Shown piece by piece: positions 8,069 to 16,433 of a stretch of DNA of 58,783 nt. The stretch is from positions 1 to 58,783 of the forward strand of contig PFGG01000061.1 in the NCBI GenBank assembly GCA_002783405.1, read 5' to 3'. This DNA is from a bacterium (Candidatus Blackallbacteria) CG13_big_fil_rev_8_21_14_2_50_49_14 (GTDB taxonomy: Bacteria > Cyanobacteriota > Sericytochromatia > UBA7694). How positions within the stretch are numbered: position 1 is the first letter of the stretch; every line of letters starts with the position of its first letter. The translations under genes were made by a program, and so were the position numbers. The notes under the pieces were generated by a model. That model did no database searches. It was not told the origin of the DNA and worked only from the letters and a program-made list of their open reading frames with translations.

Positions 8069-9367
8069 ATGCTGATACGTTTAAATACGCCCAAATCACT
8101 CGCTCATGAAATCCTAATCGCACCTCCGCTTCAAAATTTTAAAGTGCTTCACAGTGCCCAAGACTTATCCAGCCAAAGGCAATACTGGGGCTGGATTCGT
8201 TCAGAATCACTGATTGCAACGTTGGAAATCGAAATCAGCCCAAATACAGCCTGTTTAGATTCGCTTTCCTTTCAAACCGAAAAACCGACGGCTTGTCAAG
8301 TTCAGGAAATCTTGGCACTGCTGCTTCAAGAACTCAATCTGAAACGACTGGAAGCTCACTGTGATCGAGAAACCCGCCTTTTATTTGAAGAACTCTCCTG
8401 GGCCAGTTTGCCCCTAAATGCTGAAGAAACGCTTTGGAAAGTTTTCTGGATCAATGCAAAACGCGTAATTCAAGCTGATTTTGACTGGGGCCCTCTGCCC
8501 ATTCAAAAACTAGAATTGCCTGAGTTTCAAAAGGCCTCAAAAGAAGTCTTCGTACTGCGTACAGATTTAAATCATCCCCTATTATCGGGCAATAAATGGT
8601 TCAAACTCGCAGAGAATTTACGCTTTGCGCTAGCAAACGAGATAGATTCCATTGGCAGTTTTGGAGGAGCCTGGTCAAATCATCTCTTTTCACTTGCAGC
8701 AGCCGGGCATTTGTTTGGATTTGAAACCGTCGCGATGGTTAGAGGAGAAGCCCCGCTAAATCCAAATCCAGTTTTAAAATCATGTCTGCGCTGGGGTATG
8801 AAAATTCACTGGTTGGATCGTTCGAGCTACCGGCAAAAACATCATCCTGATTTTCTTGCACAACTCAAGCAAGACTGGCCGAATACCTTCTGGATCCCTG
8901 AAGGGGGTTCCAATTTAAAAGGTGTAAGGGGCTGCAAAACCATCTTAAACCATCTTCCTGCAAGCTTTGATGTCATTGTTTCACCTGTGGGCACAGGGTC
9001 AACCTTGGCAGGATTGATTGCCGCTGCTCCCCCTACAAGCCAGGTTATCGGAATTCCGGTTTTAAAACAGGGAGAGTACCTTCAGACTGAAGTCGAAAGG
9101 TTTTTAAAGCTACTTCAAGTCCAAAATTCAGCAAAATGGAAACTTGAAACAACTTATCATGCAGGGGGATATGCCAAAGTTTCACCTCAGTTTCGCCACT
9201 GGTTAACTGAATTTGCCTCTCAAATACCTTTTCCGCTCGAGCCAGTCTACTCGGGCAAAGCTTTTTGGGGCTTGATGCAGATCTTGGAAAATCAAGTCTT
9301 CAGTCAAACTGAAAAAAAGATACTCTTTGTGCATACAGGGGGAATCTATCCCTGGAATCTCAGTTGA
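8069..9367 (+). CDS. D-cysteine desulfhydrase / ACC deaminase-like PLP enzyme with extra N-terminal domain
   Basis: 432 aa. Residues about 150-432 match the fold type II family of D-cysteine desulfhydrase and ACC deaminase: LLSGNKWFKL with Lys176 as PLP lysine, SFGGAWSNHL (about 197) as cofactor phosphate-side loop, and SPVGTGSTLAGL as glycine loop. Family enzymes act on small amino acids, releasing ammonia and pyruvate or 2-ketobutyrate. Usual length is about 300-340 aa; the first 145 residues are extra. Their pattern (SLIATLEIEI, a VQEILALLLQEL helix, RLLFEELSW) resembles a degenerate GNAT acetyltransferase domain. The enzyme class is well supported, the substrate is not. Confidence 0.75.
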   Translation: MLIRLNTPKSLAHEILIAPPLQNFKVLHSAQDLSSQRQYWGWIRSESLIATLEIEISPNTACLDSLSFQTEKPTACQVQEILALLLQELNLKRLEAHCDRETRLLFEELSWASLPLNAEETLWKVFWINAKRVIQADFDWGPLPIQKLELPEFQKASKEVFVLRTDLNHPLLSGNKWFKLAENLRFALANEIDSIGSFGGAWSNHLFSLAAAGHLFGFETVAMVRGEAPLNPNPVLKSCLRWGMKIHWLDRSSYRQKHHPDFLAQLKQDWPNTFWIPEGGSNLKGVRGCKTILNHLPASFDVIVSPVGTGSTLAGLIAAAPPTSQVIGIPVLKQGEYLQTEVERFLKLLQVQNSAKWKLETTYHAGGYAKVSPQFRHWLTEFASQIPFPLEPVYSGKAFWGLMQILENQVFSQTEKKILFVHTGGIYPWNLS

Positions 9368-9369
9368 TT

Positions 9370-10425
9370 TCAATCGGGGCTGTAGAGATTTTTTCTGACA
9401 GGATGCGGAAAGCGGGCCAATTCTTGGTAAAGCTCTTTTTCCTTCACACTCAAATTTTGGGGGGTTTCAAGTTTTAAACTGACATAAAGATCTCCCGCAG
9501 ACTGGCTCGCCTTAGCGGGCTTCATCCCTTTGCCTTTGATACGAAAGGTTTTTCCCTGTTGTGATTCAGGGGGAATTTTAATTTTCACTTTGTTTTCCAA
9601 GGTCGGAACTTCGATTTCTGCCCCCAGGATGGCTTCAGTAAAGGTGATCGGAACTTCACAACGTAAATCGCCATTTTCTTCAATCAGAAAAAAGTTGTGT
9701 TGGGCCAATTGTATCAAGAGATAGAGATTGCCGGTGTTCTCCCCCAGGGTATTGCCCTCTTTGGAAATGCGAATTTTTGATCCGTTGCGCACTCCAGACG
9801 GGATTTTAACTTCCAGTTTTTTACTGCTGGTTTGCCCCCCCTTGCCATTGCAGTTACGACAGGTTTGACGTCTGACCTGGCCTGTGCCGCCGCAGAGCAC
9901 ACATACTTTTTCCCTGTGTACGGTAATGGTTTTGCGTGCCCCTCGGGTCGCTTCCTCAAGGGTGATTTCCATCTTTTGTTCCACGTCTAAGGAAGATTTA
10001 TCCGCTGTTGCTTTTTTTTCAGAAGGTTTTTCGCCAGGAGGTTTCTCTTCCTTTTTCACATTGACGGAATCAACAATATTATTGAAGATCTCGCTGAAAC
10101 TGAATTTGTTTTTGGAATGGGGCTCTTCTTCTTTCGAAAAAGCTTTGCGATAGGTTTTCTCAAAAACATCACGGATATTGTCAATATTTTGTTCAGTAAA
10201 CCAGCTTTGATCCACAAAGCCATTATCAAAATGGCGACGTTTCTCTGGGTCTCCTAAAACTTCATAGGCTTCAGAAATATCTCTGAATTTTTGCATTGCA
10301 TCTGAAGCGCCTTGATTGACATCCGGGTGATATTTTCGCGCCAACCTGCGATAGGCCTTTTTGACCTCTTGAGGTGTGGCATTTTTATCAATCCCCAAAA
10401 TACCGTAATAATCTTTGCGAATCAC
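9370..10425 (-). CDS. DnaJ-type co-chaperone with reduced zinc-binding region
   Basis: 351 aa. The J domain (about 4-68) carries HPD at 33-35 for stimulating DnaK. A charged Lys/Glu-rich linker (about 95-150) replaces the usual Gly/Phe region. The zinc region has only two CxxCxGxG motifs (C175/C178 and C189/C192) instead of the canonical four, so it can bind one zinc rather than two. The C-terminal substrate domains (about 200-340) are conserved, ending in the DLYVSLKLETP strand. It follows the unknown 157-aa gene by nine bases and converges on the PLP enzyme with a two-base gap. Gene symbol withheld because the full-length DnaJ may be elsewhere. Confidence 0.85.
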   Translation of the reverse strand: MIRKDYYGILGIDKNATPQEVKKAYRRLARKYHPDVNQGASDAMQKFRDISEAYEVLGDPEKRRHFDNGFVDQSWFTEQNIDNIRDVFEKTYRKAFSKEEEPHSKNKFSFSEIFNNIVDSVNVKKEEKPPGEKPSEKKATADKSSLDVEQKMEITLEEATRGARKTITVHREKVCVLCGGTGQVRRQTCRNCNGKGGQTSSKKLEVKIPSGVRNGSKIRISKEGNTLGENTGNLYLLIQLAQHNFFLIEENGDLRCEVPITFTEAILGAEIEVPTLENKVKIKIPPESQQGKTFRIKGKGMKPAKASQSAGDLYVSLKLETPQNLSVKEKELYQELARFPHPVRKNLYSPD

Positions 10426-10434
10426 TTCAACTGA

Positions 10435-10908
10435 TTATTTAATAAATTTTGGAGGCTGAGCCTGAACATACAAGGGTTTTGCGCCGGATCCACCAGGGGT
10501 AGGACTTGAGGGCGTAGGAGATAAATTGGCTGGGGGAGTAGGGGCTCCTCCGGCAATGGGAGTAGGTGATGAGGCTGCAGGCGCAGCAGGTGCCACAGTG
10601 GGAGCAGCAGGAGCCGCCATCGGTTGAATCACAGGAGGGGGGGCAGAAACAAAGGCCTGGCTCATGGGTTTGGCAGGAGGGGGAATTGGAGAACCATTTG
10701 AAACTGAAAGTTGTAAATCAGGATAGGCTGCATTCAAATGTTCTACAACTGCAGATCTTACATCATCCAGTTCCTGGGCAGTCACCAAATTCTTGCGCAC
10801 CAGAATTTCTAAAAAAGAGAGAACATCCACTTTGTTCTCAATCACTGCCTTGGGAATATTAAAACCGCCCACAATCTTGGGTACGGAATTTTCTGATTCT
10901 AACGCCAT
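10435..10908 (-). CDS. Unknown protein with Pro/Ala-rich C-terminal half
   Basis: 157 aa from ATG 10908, chosen because AGGGGAAG stands just upstream; a longer in-frame reading would run into the SRP RNA. Residues about 10-75 form a compact predominantly helical domain (FLEILVRKNLVTAQELDDVRS resembles a short helical scaffold). From about residue 80 it is a low-complexity Pro/Ala/Ser/Thr tail ending in FIK. Probably an accessory or linker protein; it sits between the SRP RNA and the DnaJ-like gene on the same strand. No family recognised. Confidence 0.6.
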   Translation of the reverse strand: MALESENSVPKIVGGFNIPKAVIENKVDVLSFLEILVRKNLVTAQELDDVRSAVVEHLNAAYPDLQLSVSNGSPIPPPAKPMSQAFVSAPPPVIQPMAAPAAPTVAPAAPAASSPTPIAGGAPTPPANLSPTPSSPTPGGSGAKPLYVQAQPPKFIK

Positions 10909-10934
10909 ATCGCTTCCCCTAAGATTCAGAGTAA

Positions 10935-11208
10935 AGGTTGTGCACCCGTCTTCGACCGTCACGAAATTGACGATACATTTGAACAACGACTCCCATCCGG
11001 CTATTCCACGGCACCCGATAAAGCATGCTTACCGTTGCTTCCTTCCGGACCTGGCGGGGTTCACAAGTTTACCGTCGCATGAAGACCTTACGATCAACAC
11101 CATTGCATCAAAGTCACTCCAACCCATTCGGGCCTCAGAGCGGGAATTCGATCTCGCTAAAGCGGATTGCGAGTACAGGGCACCGCTATCTCCCCATCTA
11201 GCACAACC
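10935..11208 (-). ncRNA. ffs: Signal recognition particle RNA, large (Alu-domain) type
   Basis: The minus strand around 11030-11065 carries the SRP helix 8 hallmark, CCAGGTCCGGAAGG followed by AAGCA, which binds Ffh. About 150 nt upstream is a stretch (minus 11205 to about 11140) matching the Alu domain of Firmicutes scRNA: GTGCTAG, GGTGCCCTGTA and CGCAATCCGC. The ends close perfectly: GGTTGTGC (minus 11207-11200) pairs with GCACAACC (minus 10943-10936), giving about 274 nt, close to the 271-nt Bacillus RNA. It has its own promoter. The 3' end is set from the closing stem and may be off by a few bases. Confidence 0.92.
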
Positions 11209-11214
11209 AGAGTC

Positions 11215-11244
11215 ATTATACGGGAAGCAAACAAAAATTGTCCA
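11215..11244 (-). promoter_or_regulatory. Promoter of the SRP RNA
   Basis: On the minus strand TGGACA (11244-11239) and TATAAT (11220-11215) are separated by 18 bases. A start about seven bases past the -10 falls at 11208, the first base of the closing helix of the SRP RNA. Confidence 0.85.
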
Positions 11245-11351
11245 TGCACTCAAACCGAGAGTGATAAAGTTCAAGCATCTTCGAACCCTTGCCAGCAGCT
11301 ATAAATTTTCGTAATATTAATATTGAAATTAAATTAAGCTAGCTTGATTTC

Positions 11352-11365
11352 TTGATCTAGATCAA
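11352..11365. promoter_or_regulatory. FNR/CRP-family-like operator palindrome
   Basis: TTGATctagATCAA is an exact match to the FNR-type consensus TTGAT-N4-ATCAA, inside a perfect 16-bp palindrome (11351-11366). It lies 106 bases before the 88-aa gene at 11472, in an otherwise AT-rich gap that also has a possible -10 (TATAAA near 11444). The half-sites fit a CRP/FNR-family dimer; which regulator uses it is unknown. An adenylate cyclase gene is present nearby. Confidence 0.5.
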
Positions 11366-11471
11366 GTTTTTCAAGATTGAGATGAAAGCGAATGGCAAGA
11401 CTGATATCGCAATCTTTACAAGGGCACAATGATCCACCCTCATATAAAATCCAGATAAGAAGTATTTTCAA

Positions 11472-11738
11472 ATGAAAGAATCACAAAAAACTCCCGCATG
11501 GAAGCACTTAACGCAGGTAGAGCGTCTGGGAGAAGTCCTGTTACGGGATGGAAAACTCAAACTAAAGCAATTTGCAGCTCTCATGGAAGATCAACTGGCC
11601 ATGCCTGAAAAAAGAATTGGCGATCTTGCCGTTGAGAAAGGCTATATTTCTCAAGACGAACTCTTGGATTCGCTCTTAAGGCAGATTCATGTCTCACGGG
11701 TGGTCGAAGCCAGCGCAAAAGAATTGGCCTTGGTTTAA
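11472..11738 (+). CDS. Small protein resembling the N-terminal domain of type II/IV secretion ATPases
   Basis: 88 aa. The pattern LGEVLLRDGKL...ALMEDQ...RIGDLAVEKGYISQDELLDSLLRQ is a doubled helix-turn motif like the GspE/PilB N-terminal (MshEN-type) repeat, "low-threshold, new-reader" type modules found in secretion and pilus ATPases and in free-standing two-component-associated proteins. It could be a protein-protein or cyclic-di-GMP binding adaptor; the key residues for nucleotide binding cannot be judged here. It stands alone behind an FNR-like operator and converges on the glycosyltransferase with a four-base overlap. Confidence 0.55.
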   Translation: MKESQKTPAWKHLTQVERLGEVLLRDGKLKLKQFAALMEDQLAMPEKRIGDLAVEKGYISQDELLDSLLRQIHVSRVVEASAKELALV

Positions 11739-12688
11739 GCCAAGAGGCTTTCTACCCAGGCTTTTTCAAGATTAAACCTGCCTTTTTGAAATTCAGGAAT
11801 CTGAGCGCTGTCAATTGCTTTTAATAGGAGCGGCAAAGCCTGATAAAAAGCCAAATCTTTAGGTTCAGGATGAAGACTCCACAAACCAGGAAAACCGCCT
11901 GAAAATTCAAGACGAAGCAACTCATTTGCACGCATCCACTGAGTGATGATCGTTTCTGCCAATAATACCCCTGGCAGAACGATTTTCTGATCAGTGCCTT
12001 CGCTGTTCAGGTATTCAAGTTTAAGAGCCTTGTAGAATCTGCTTTTTTGTGTCAAAAAAATTCGCGAAGTCCAGGCTGAATAACAAAAACCATCGGGCTG
12101 GGCATACGGAGCAACATAAAATTGGGCCACCGAACCATCCGCTCGGGGAGGGCCCGCCAAAGGGCAACAGCCAATGATTTGTTGATCCTGCTTGAGAATC
12201 TCTAAAGCCGTTTCAAGCCAATCCTGGACTTCTCCCCCCAAAATCATATCGGCATCCAAATGAAGGACCCACTCAGACTCAGTTTGTGCCAGACCTTCAA
12301 AATAGGCACGAAAGGGGCCCCCTCTAAAATCTCTGTGCGGAATGGCGGAGCCAAAGAAAGGGTCTGGGATTTCACTGGAGAACCCTTCATTCAGTCTAAG
12401 CAAACGCAAATGCGGGTAAGAGTTCTGCATTTTTTCGAGTAAGTCTTCAAGAGCCAGAGATTCTGCCTTTCGAAGTGAGACGGGAAAGTTTGGAGCGTCT
12501 AAGGGTTCATCTAATACCAAGAGAATATCACCACAGCAGCCAGCAAAATAGTCGAGTTGACGTGGTAAAAGCCAGTATAAAACGCCTAGATCTGCGCGGG
12601 TCAGATTGATCTGCAAACTGATCTTTTCAAGCAAAACCAGAAGACATTTCTGTTTCAGATTCAGGGTTTTCAGTCTCTGGAAGTTCAT
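11735..12688 (-). CDS. GT-A type glycosyltransferase-like protein
   Basis: 317 aa from ATG 12688; the start is uncertain because a longer frame extends upstream and overlaps the preceding gene. Near residue 145, SEWVLHLDADMIL contains the DxD metal-binding motif of GT-A glycosyltransferases, preceded by a FRAYFEG helix. ILLVLDEPLD near residue 55 fits a Rossmann-like strand. The N-terminal 50 residues are atypical. It probably transfers a sugar from a nucleotide sugar in the cytoplasm; the acceptor is unknown. It starts inside the gene for a 176-aa unknown protein. Confidence 0.6.
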   Translation of the reverse strand: MNFQRLKTLNLKQKCLLVLLEKISLQINLTRADLGVLYWLLPRQLDYFAGCCGDILLVLDEPLDAPNFPVSLRKAESLALEDLLEKMQNSYPHLRLLRLNEGFSSEIPDPFFGSAIPHRDFRGGPFRAYFEGLAQTESEWVLHLDADMILGGEVQDWLETALEILKQDQQIIGCCPLAGPPRADGSVAQFYVAPYAQPDGFCYSAWTSRIFLTQKSRFYKALKLEYLNSEGTDQKIVLPGVLLAETIITQWMRANELLRLEFSGGFPGLWSLHPEPKDLAFYQALPLLLKAIDSAQIPEFQKGRFNLEKAWVESLLA

Positions 12689-13157
12689 CTTCCCAACTGA
12701 AATGAAAATCCAAAAAGGGGATACCCTTGGGCACTTTGCGTGTCGGTTTGGCATTCCGCTTTTCCAAAGGCTTCTCCAATGCCAGAAAGGAAAGCAAAAC
12801 CTCTTTTTGAATTTCTATTGTTTCTTCTGATTGTGAAACTTCTAGAATATCAAGTACAACCTCAGGCTGCTTTTCACGCACTTGAACAGGATGGGATTGC
12901 AGATTTTTAAGGGTCAATTTACATAATTTGCTCGATTCAGGACTCATCAATTCAGGTGAAGGGGGTGTCAGAACGGGTTTGTTCTGAAATTGCACACGCA
13001 AATCAAGTTGTTGGGTCAAAGATTTTAATACGGGAGGCTCACATTTGGGGGCCAAAAGCGGAGCAAAGGTTTGTGACGAACTTTTAGGCAGGAACTTATC
13101 GCTCCCAAGATAGGGGCCGGGAATTGTTTGAAAGCGTAAAAGTTTTTGAATGAACAT
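12627..13157 (-). CDS. Hypothetical protein, probably partly disordered
   Basis: 176 aa. Rich in Pro, Ser, Lys and Glu with an acidic C-terminal tail; no signal peptide or membrane segment is visible. A segment around residues 95-130 (VVLDILEVSQSEETIEIQKEV...) may form helices. It overlaps the glycosyltransferase gene by about 60 bases and is the first gene of this minus-strand pair. The ribosome binding site is weak, so start and reality are only moderately supported. Confidence 0.5.
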   Translation of the reverse strand: MFIQKLLRFQTIPGPYLGSDKFLPKSSSQTFAPLLAPKCEPPVLKSLTQQLDLRVQFQNKPVLTPPSPELMSPESSKLCKLTLKNLQSHPVQVREKQPEVVLDILEVSQSEETIEIQKEVLLSFLALEKPLEKRNAKPTRKVPKGIPFLDFHFSWEDELPETENPESETEMSSGFA

Positions 13158-13305
13158 CTGCCGGTTTTATTTTAATCATAGGGGATTCTAAGAAACAATT
13201 TCAAGTCACCTGAGCGATTATTTCTCGCTTCACTGCTCCTTGGGGAGTGGCAGGAAGCCTCTTCATTGAGTATTATGAAGTGTGAGCGAATTCAGGAGCA
13301 GAGAT

Positions 13306-14709
13306 ATGTTCATTGATATTCAGGCTTTTTTTGAGACCACCCCCGTGTCAGCGACCTTCGCTGTGGAGACAATTAAAATCCGTCCTGAGCAAATCAGTAC
13401 CGATTCAAGAGCGATTCCCGAAGGCGGTTTGTTTATCCCCTTAAGAGGGGAATTTCATGATGGCCATGCCTATCTCTTAAAAAGTTTTGAGTTGGGGGCC
13501 CAGGCTGCTTTCTGTGAAAAACAGGTCTATGAGGCCAACCGCAACACTTATGCAGATCTCCCCCTGCTCTTGGTGGAGAACTGTTTAAGCGCCTATCAGG
13601 CACTGGCAAGGCAATGGCGCAGACAGTTAAATATTCCAGTCATTGGGATCACGGGCAGCTCAGGAAAAACATCCACCAAAGAAATCTTGGCAGCAGTGCT
13701 CAGTCCCTTTTTAAAGGTGCATAAAAACAAAGCCAATTTTAACAATGAAATTGGCGTACCCAAAACGCTGCTGGAAATCCCCGTTGATGCCCAAGTGGCG
13801 ATCATTGAAATGGGCATGCGCGGCCAGGGCCAGATTACTGAACTGGCTGAAATTGCAGAACCCAATTTGGGTTTGATTACGCAAATCGGAACCGCCCATT
13901 TAAGCGAACTGGGTTCACAAGCAAATATTGCAGACGCAAAATGGGAATTGGCGAAATTTCTTGAGGCACATCAGGGAAAACTTTTTGCGCAAGCTGAAGA
14001 CCCCTTGCAAAGACTCGCTGCGCAGCAAACCCCACAGCTGGCTATTTCTTGGTGTGGTGAAAGCGAAGACAGTCTGGTCAGGTTACTGTCTGTCACTGAA
14101 TATGATACTTTTCAAGAAATTGAATACCAGGTTCAAGCGGGCAAGGTCCACACACTTCAATTGATGATGCCAGGCCGTCACCAGGTCAGAAATCTGTTGC
14201 TTTGTCTGGGTGTTTTATCAGCATTGGGTTATGTCTTGCCTGAGCATACGCAGATTGAGCCAGAACAATTGTTTGGCAGAAATCAAATCATTGAACTCCC
14301 GAATTCCGCCACACTCATAAACGATGCCTACAACGCCAACCCCGAATCCATGCGGGCCACGCTTGAAGTTTTTGGTCGCCGCAAAGCAAAACGAAAAATT
14401 GCAGTCTTGGGTAAAATGGGAGAACTGGGCCCCCAGAGCCCCCAACTCCATGCTGAATTGGGAAAATTTTGTAGCCAACTCGAGCTCGATTACTTAATCG
14501 GTTTGGGTGATGAAACCCAAATTCTGATTGAGAATGCTGAAAGGGGAGCCTTTCAACGCCTCTGGTTTCAAGAGCATGCTGAATGTATTCAAGCCCTGAC
14601 TCAATTACTTGCCCCCGGTGATCTGCTCCTTTTAAAGGCCTCCCGTTCGGCTCAACTTGAAAAACTCATTGAAGGTTTGACCTTTGTTCCAGAATCTGAG
14701 GGCGCGTGA
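13306..14709 (+). CDS. murF: UDP-N-acetylmuramoyl-tripeptide--D-alanyl-D-alanine ligase
   Basis: 467 aa from ATG 13306, with AGGAG seven bases upstream; a GTG 24 bases earlier is less likely. It adds D-Ala-D-Ala to UDP-MurNAc-tripeptide, the last cytoplasmic step of the peptidoglycan precursor. N-terminal domain (about 15-90) with STDSRAIPEGGLFIPL, the ATPase P-loop GITGSSGKTSTKE (about 115), NFNNEIGVP and EMGMRG central-domain motifs, and the C-terminal DAYNANP segment (about 347) define the Mur ligase family and MurF in particular. First gene of an operon in which the next start overlaps its stop by four bases. Confidence 0.95.
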   Translation: MFIDIQAFFETTPVSATFAVETIKIRPEQISTDSRAIPEGGLFIPLRGEFHDGHAYLLKSFELGAQAAFCEKQVYEANRNTYADLPLLLVENCLSAYQALARQWRRQLNIPVIGITGSSGKTSTKEILAAVLSPFLKVHKNKANFNNEIGVPKTLLEIPVDAQVAIIEMGMRGQGQITELAEIAEPNLGLITQIGTAHLSELGSQANIADAKWELAKFLEAHQGKLFAQAEDPLQRLAAQQTPQLAISWCGESEDSLVRLLSVTEYDTFQEIEYQVQAGKVHTLQLMMPGRHQVRNLLLCLGVLSALGYVLPEHTQIEPEQLFGRNQIIELPNSATLINDAYNANPESMRATLEVFGRRKAKRKIAVLGKMGELGPQSPQLHAELGKFCSQLELDYLIGLGDETQILIENAERGAFQRLWFQEHAECIQALTQLLAPGDLLLLKASRSAQLEKLIEGLTFVPESEGA

Positions 14710-16433
14710 ACCGAGCGCTTTGGATACAAATCGTGATGAGTTTGCTGATGGGGGCCCTCTGTCAATTGGCGGTTCTCACCCTGCCCCCCTTAGAATGGCT
14801 TGAATCCCGCTTTTATGATTTGAGAATCTATTTTCAAACCCCTTCAAGCCCCAACCCTGAAATTCTTTTGGTGGATCTTCTGCCCTCAGAAATACCAGAA
14901 TTGATTGATTGGATTCAAAAAAAGCATTTGACTGGTCTCAAAGCCTTGGGGATGGATTTTCAGGCCAAAGATTTTTATGAACATGAATTGGCTCTTGATA
15001 CCCTGCGTTCGGCCCCTTTTCCCGTGGTTCTTTCCTCAAGACTCAAGTTTAAAGGGCAGGCACCGGTTTCAATCTACAACCCCCAGCGAATCAGCGGAAA
15101 AAACTTCAGCATTGGCATTTCAGATTATTTGCCGGATCCAGACGGGGTTCTGCGTAAACAAGCTGGCGTTTTTTATTATCAATCAGCCAAAGAAAAAAAA
15201 ATCAAAGCCATCGAGGCCTTTACCTGGGCGTTGTTTAAACAAACTCAAAATAAGCGGGTCAGGCCCCCGGCCTCCAGTCTGATTCACTTCTCAGGGCCCA
15301 ACCAGCTTTATCCCACACTTGAATTTTCTGAATTGAAAAAAATGTCTGCGCATGCACTCAATAATAAATATGTTCTGGTAGGAGACAGCCAGGAAATCTT
15401 ACCCTTCGATACCCCAACCCATGCCCGCATCCCGATTTTAAGTCTCCATGCCCAAACGCTTTCAGGTTGGCTCAATCAAACCTATTTTCGAATCCCTGCC
15501 CTCTTCAATCTTTTACTGCCTTTGCTGCTGGCTTTGCTGACCCTTGGCGTTTTGAGTTTTACCCTCCGCTGGGGCATGTTGGTTTCTGCGCTTTCGACGC
15601 TTACCTTATTTTTTTCTTATGCCACACTCAATATTCTGTTTTTTCAATATTTTAATACCGTTTTCGCAATGAGTTCCCCCTTATTCGCCATCTTGATGAC
15701 CGCAGGCGCTGTGACCGTCTTTTTTAATCGAACAGAGGGTCAGCGCAGAGCTGCCATTTTAAGTACTTTCAGACGCCACCTGCCAGACAATATGGTAAGA
15801 GAACTGCTTGAAAACAGCGAACCCGATCGTTTGACTTTGCATGAGCGAAGGGTGGTCACTGTGATGTTTACAGATATTAAGGGCTTTTCAAGAATGGGCG
15901 AAAAATTGCCCCCCGACCAGATTATTCACATCCTCAATGAATACCTGACTGCCATGACAGATATTGTGTTTAACAATCAAGGAACCCTCGATAAGTATAT
16001 CGGGGATGGTATCATGGCTGTTTATGGAAATATTGGTGAGAATAATCCACGGCAAAATGCCTACTATGCAGTAAAAACAGCTTTAGAAATGCGAATTGAA
16101 ATGGAAAGACTTCAGAAGAAATGGATGCACGAAGGATTGCGACCGATTCAAATCCGAATTGGGATCAATACCGGTGAAGCGCTGGTCGGCTACGTAGGCC
16201 ACCCCAAACGCAAAGAGGTGACGGTTATTGGCGATACGGTCAATACAGCGGCCCGAATTGAAAAGCTGAATAAAAAATACCACACCCATATTTTAATCAG
16301 CCACAGCACCTATGAATATGTAAAAGATTGGATGGATTCGGTGGCACTGGGTGAAGAAAAACTAATGGGGAAAACAAGCAGTGTCAAAATCTATGAAATA
16401 CGCGGCTGGAAAGACGAAAAAATCCCCTCATGA
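14706..16433 (+). CDS. CHASE2-domain class III adenylate cyclase
   Basis: 575 aa, GTG start overlapping the murF stop. A first membrane helix (about 8-26) is followed by an extracytoplasmic CHASE2 sensor (about 35-260), three membrane helices (about 264-340) and a class III cyclase domain (about 380-540). Metal-binding Asp390 (FTDIKGFS) and Asp434 (YIGDGIMAVYG), Lys430 and Asp510 as adenine-selecting residues, and Asn513/Arg517 (VNTAAR) for transition-state binding are all present, so it should make cAMP from ATP. Its position between murF and csaB suggests that an envelope signal controls cAMP. Confidence 0.93.
   Translation: MNRALWIQIVMSLLMGALCQLAVLTLPPLEWLESRFYDLRIYFQTPSSPNPEILLVDLLPSEIPELIDWIQKKHLTGLKALGMDFQAKDFYEHELALDTLRSAPFPVVLSSRLKFKGQAPVSIYNPQRISGKNFSIGISDYLPDPDGVLRKQAGVFYYQSAKEKKIKAIEAFTWALFKQTQNKRVRPPASSLIHFSGPNQLYPTLEFSELKKMSAHALNNKYVLVGDSQEILPFDTPTHARIPILSLHAQTLSGWLNQTYFRIPALFNLLLPLLLALLTLGVLSFTLRWGMLVSALSTLTLFFSYATLNILFFQYFNTVFAMSSPLFAILMTAGAVTVFFNRTEGQRRAAILSTFRRHLPDNMVRELLENSEPDRLTLHERRVVTVMFTDIKGFSRMGEKLPPDQIIHILNEYLTAMTDIVFNNQGTLDKYIGDGIMAVYGNIGENNPRQNAYYAVKTALEMRIEMERLQKKWMHEGLRPIQIRIGINTGEALVGYVGHPKRKEVTVIGDTVNTAARIEKLNKKYHTHILISHSTYEYVKDWMDSVALGEEKLMGKTSSVKIYEIRGWKDEKIPS

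Noticed and set aside
7779-8075. A 98-codon frame after the hydroxylase gene
   Set aside because: The overlapping 69-aa frame at 7849 has two clear hydrophobic helices and a ribosome site; this one reads as a shifted shadow of it.
10793-11314. A 173-codon plus-strand reading frame across the SRP RNA
   Set aside because: It covers the conserved SRP RNA on the other strand, shows no protein-like pattern and lacks a ribosome site.
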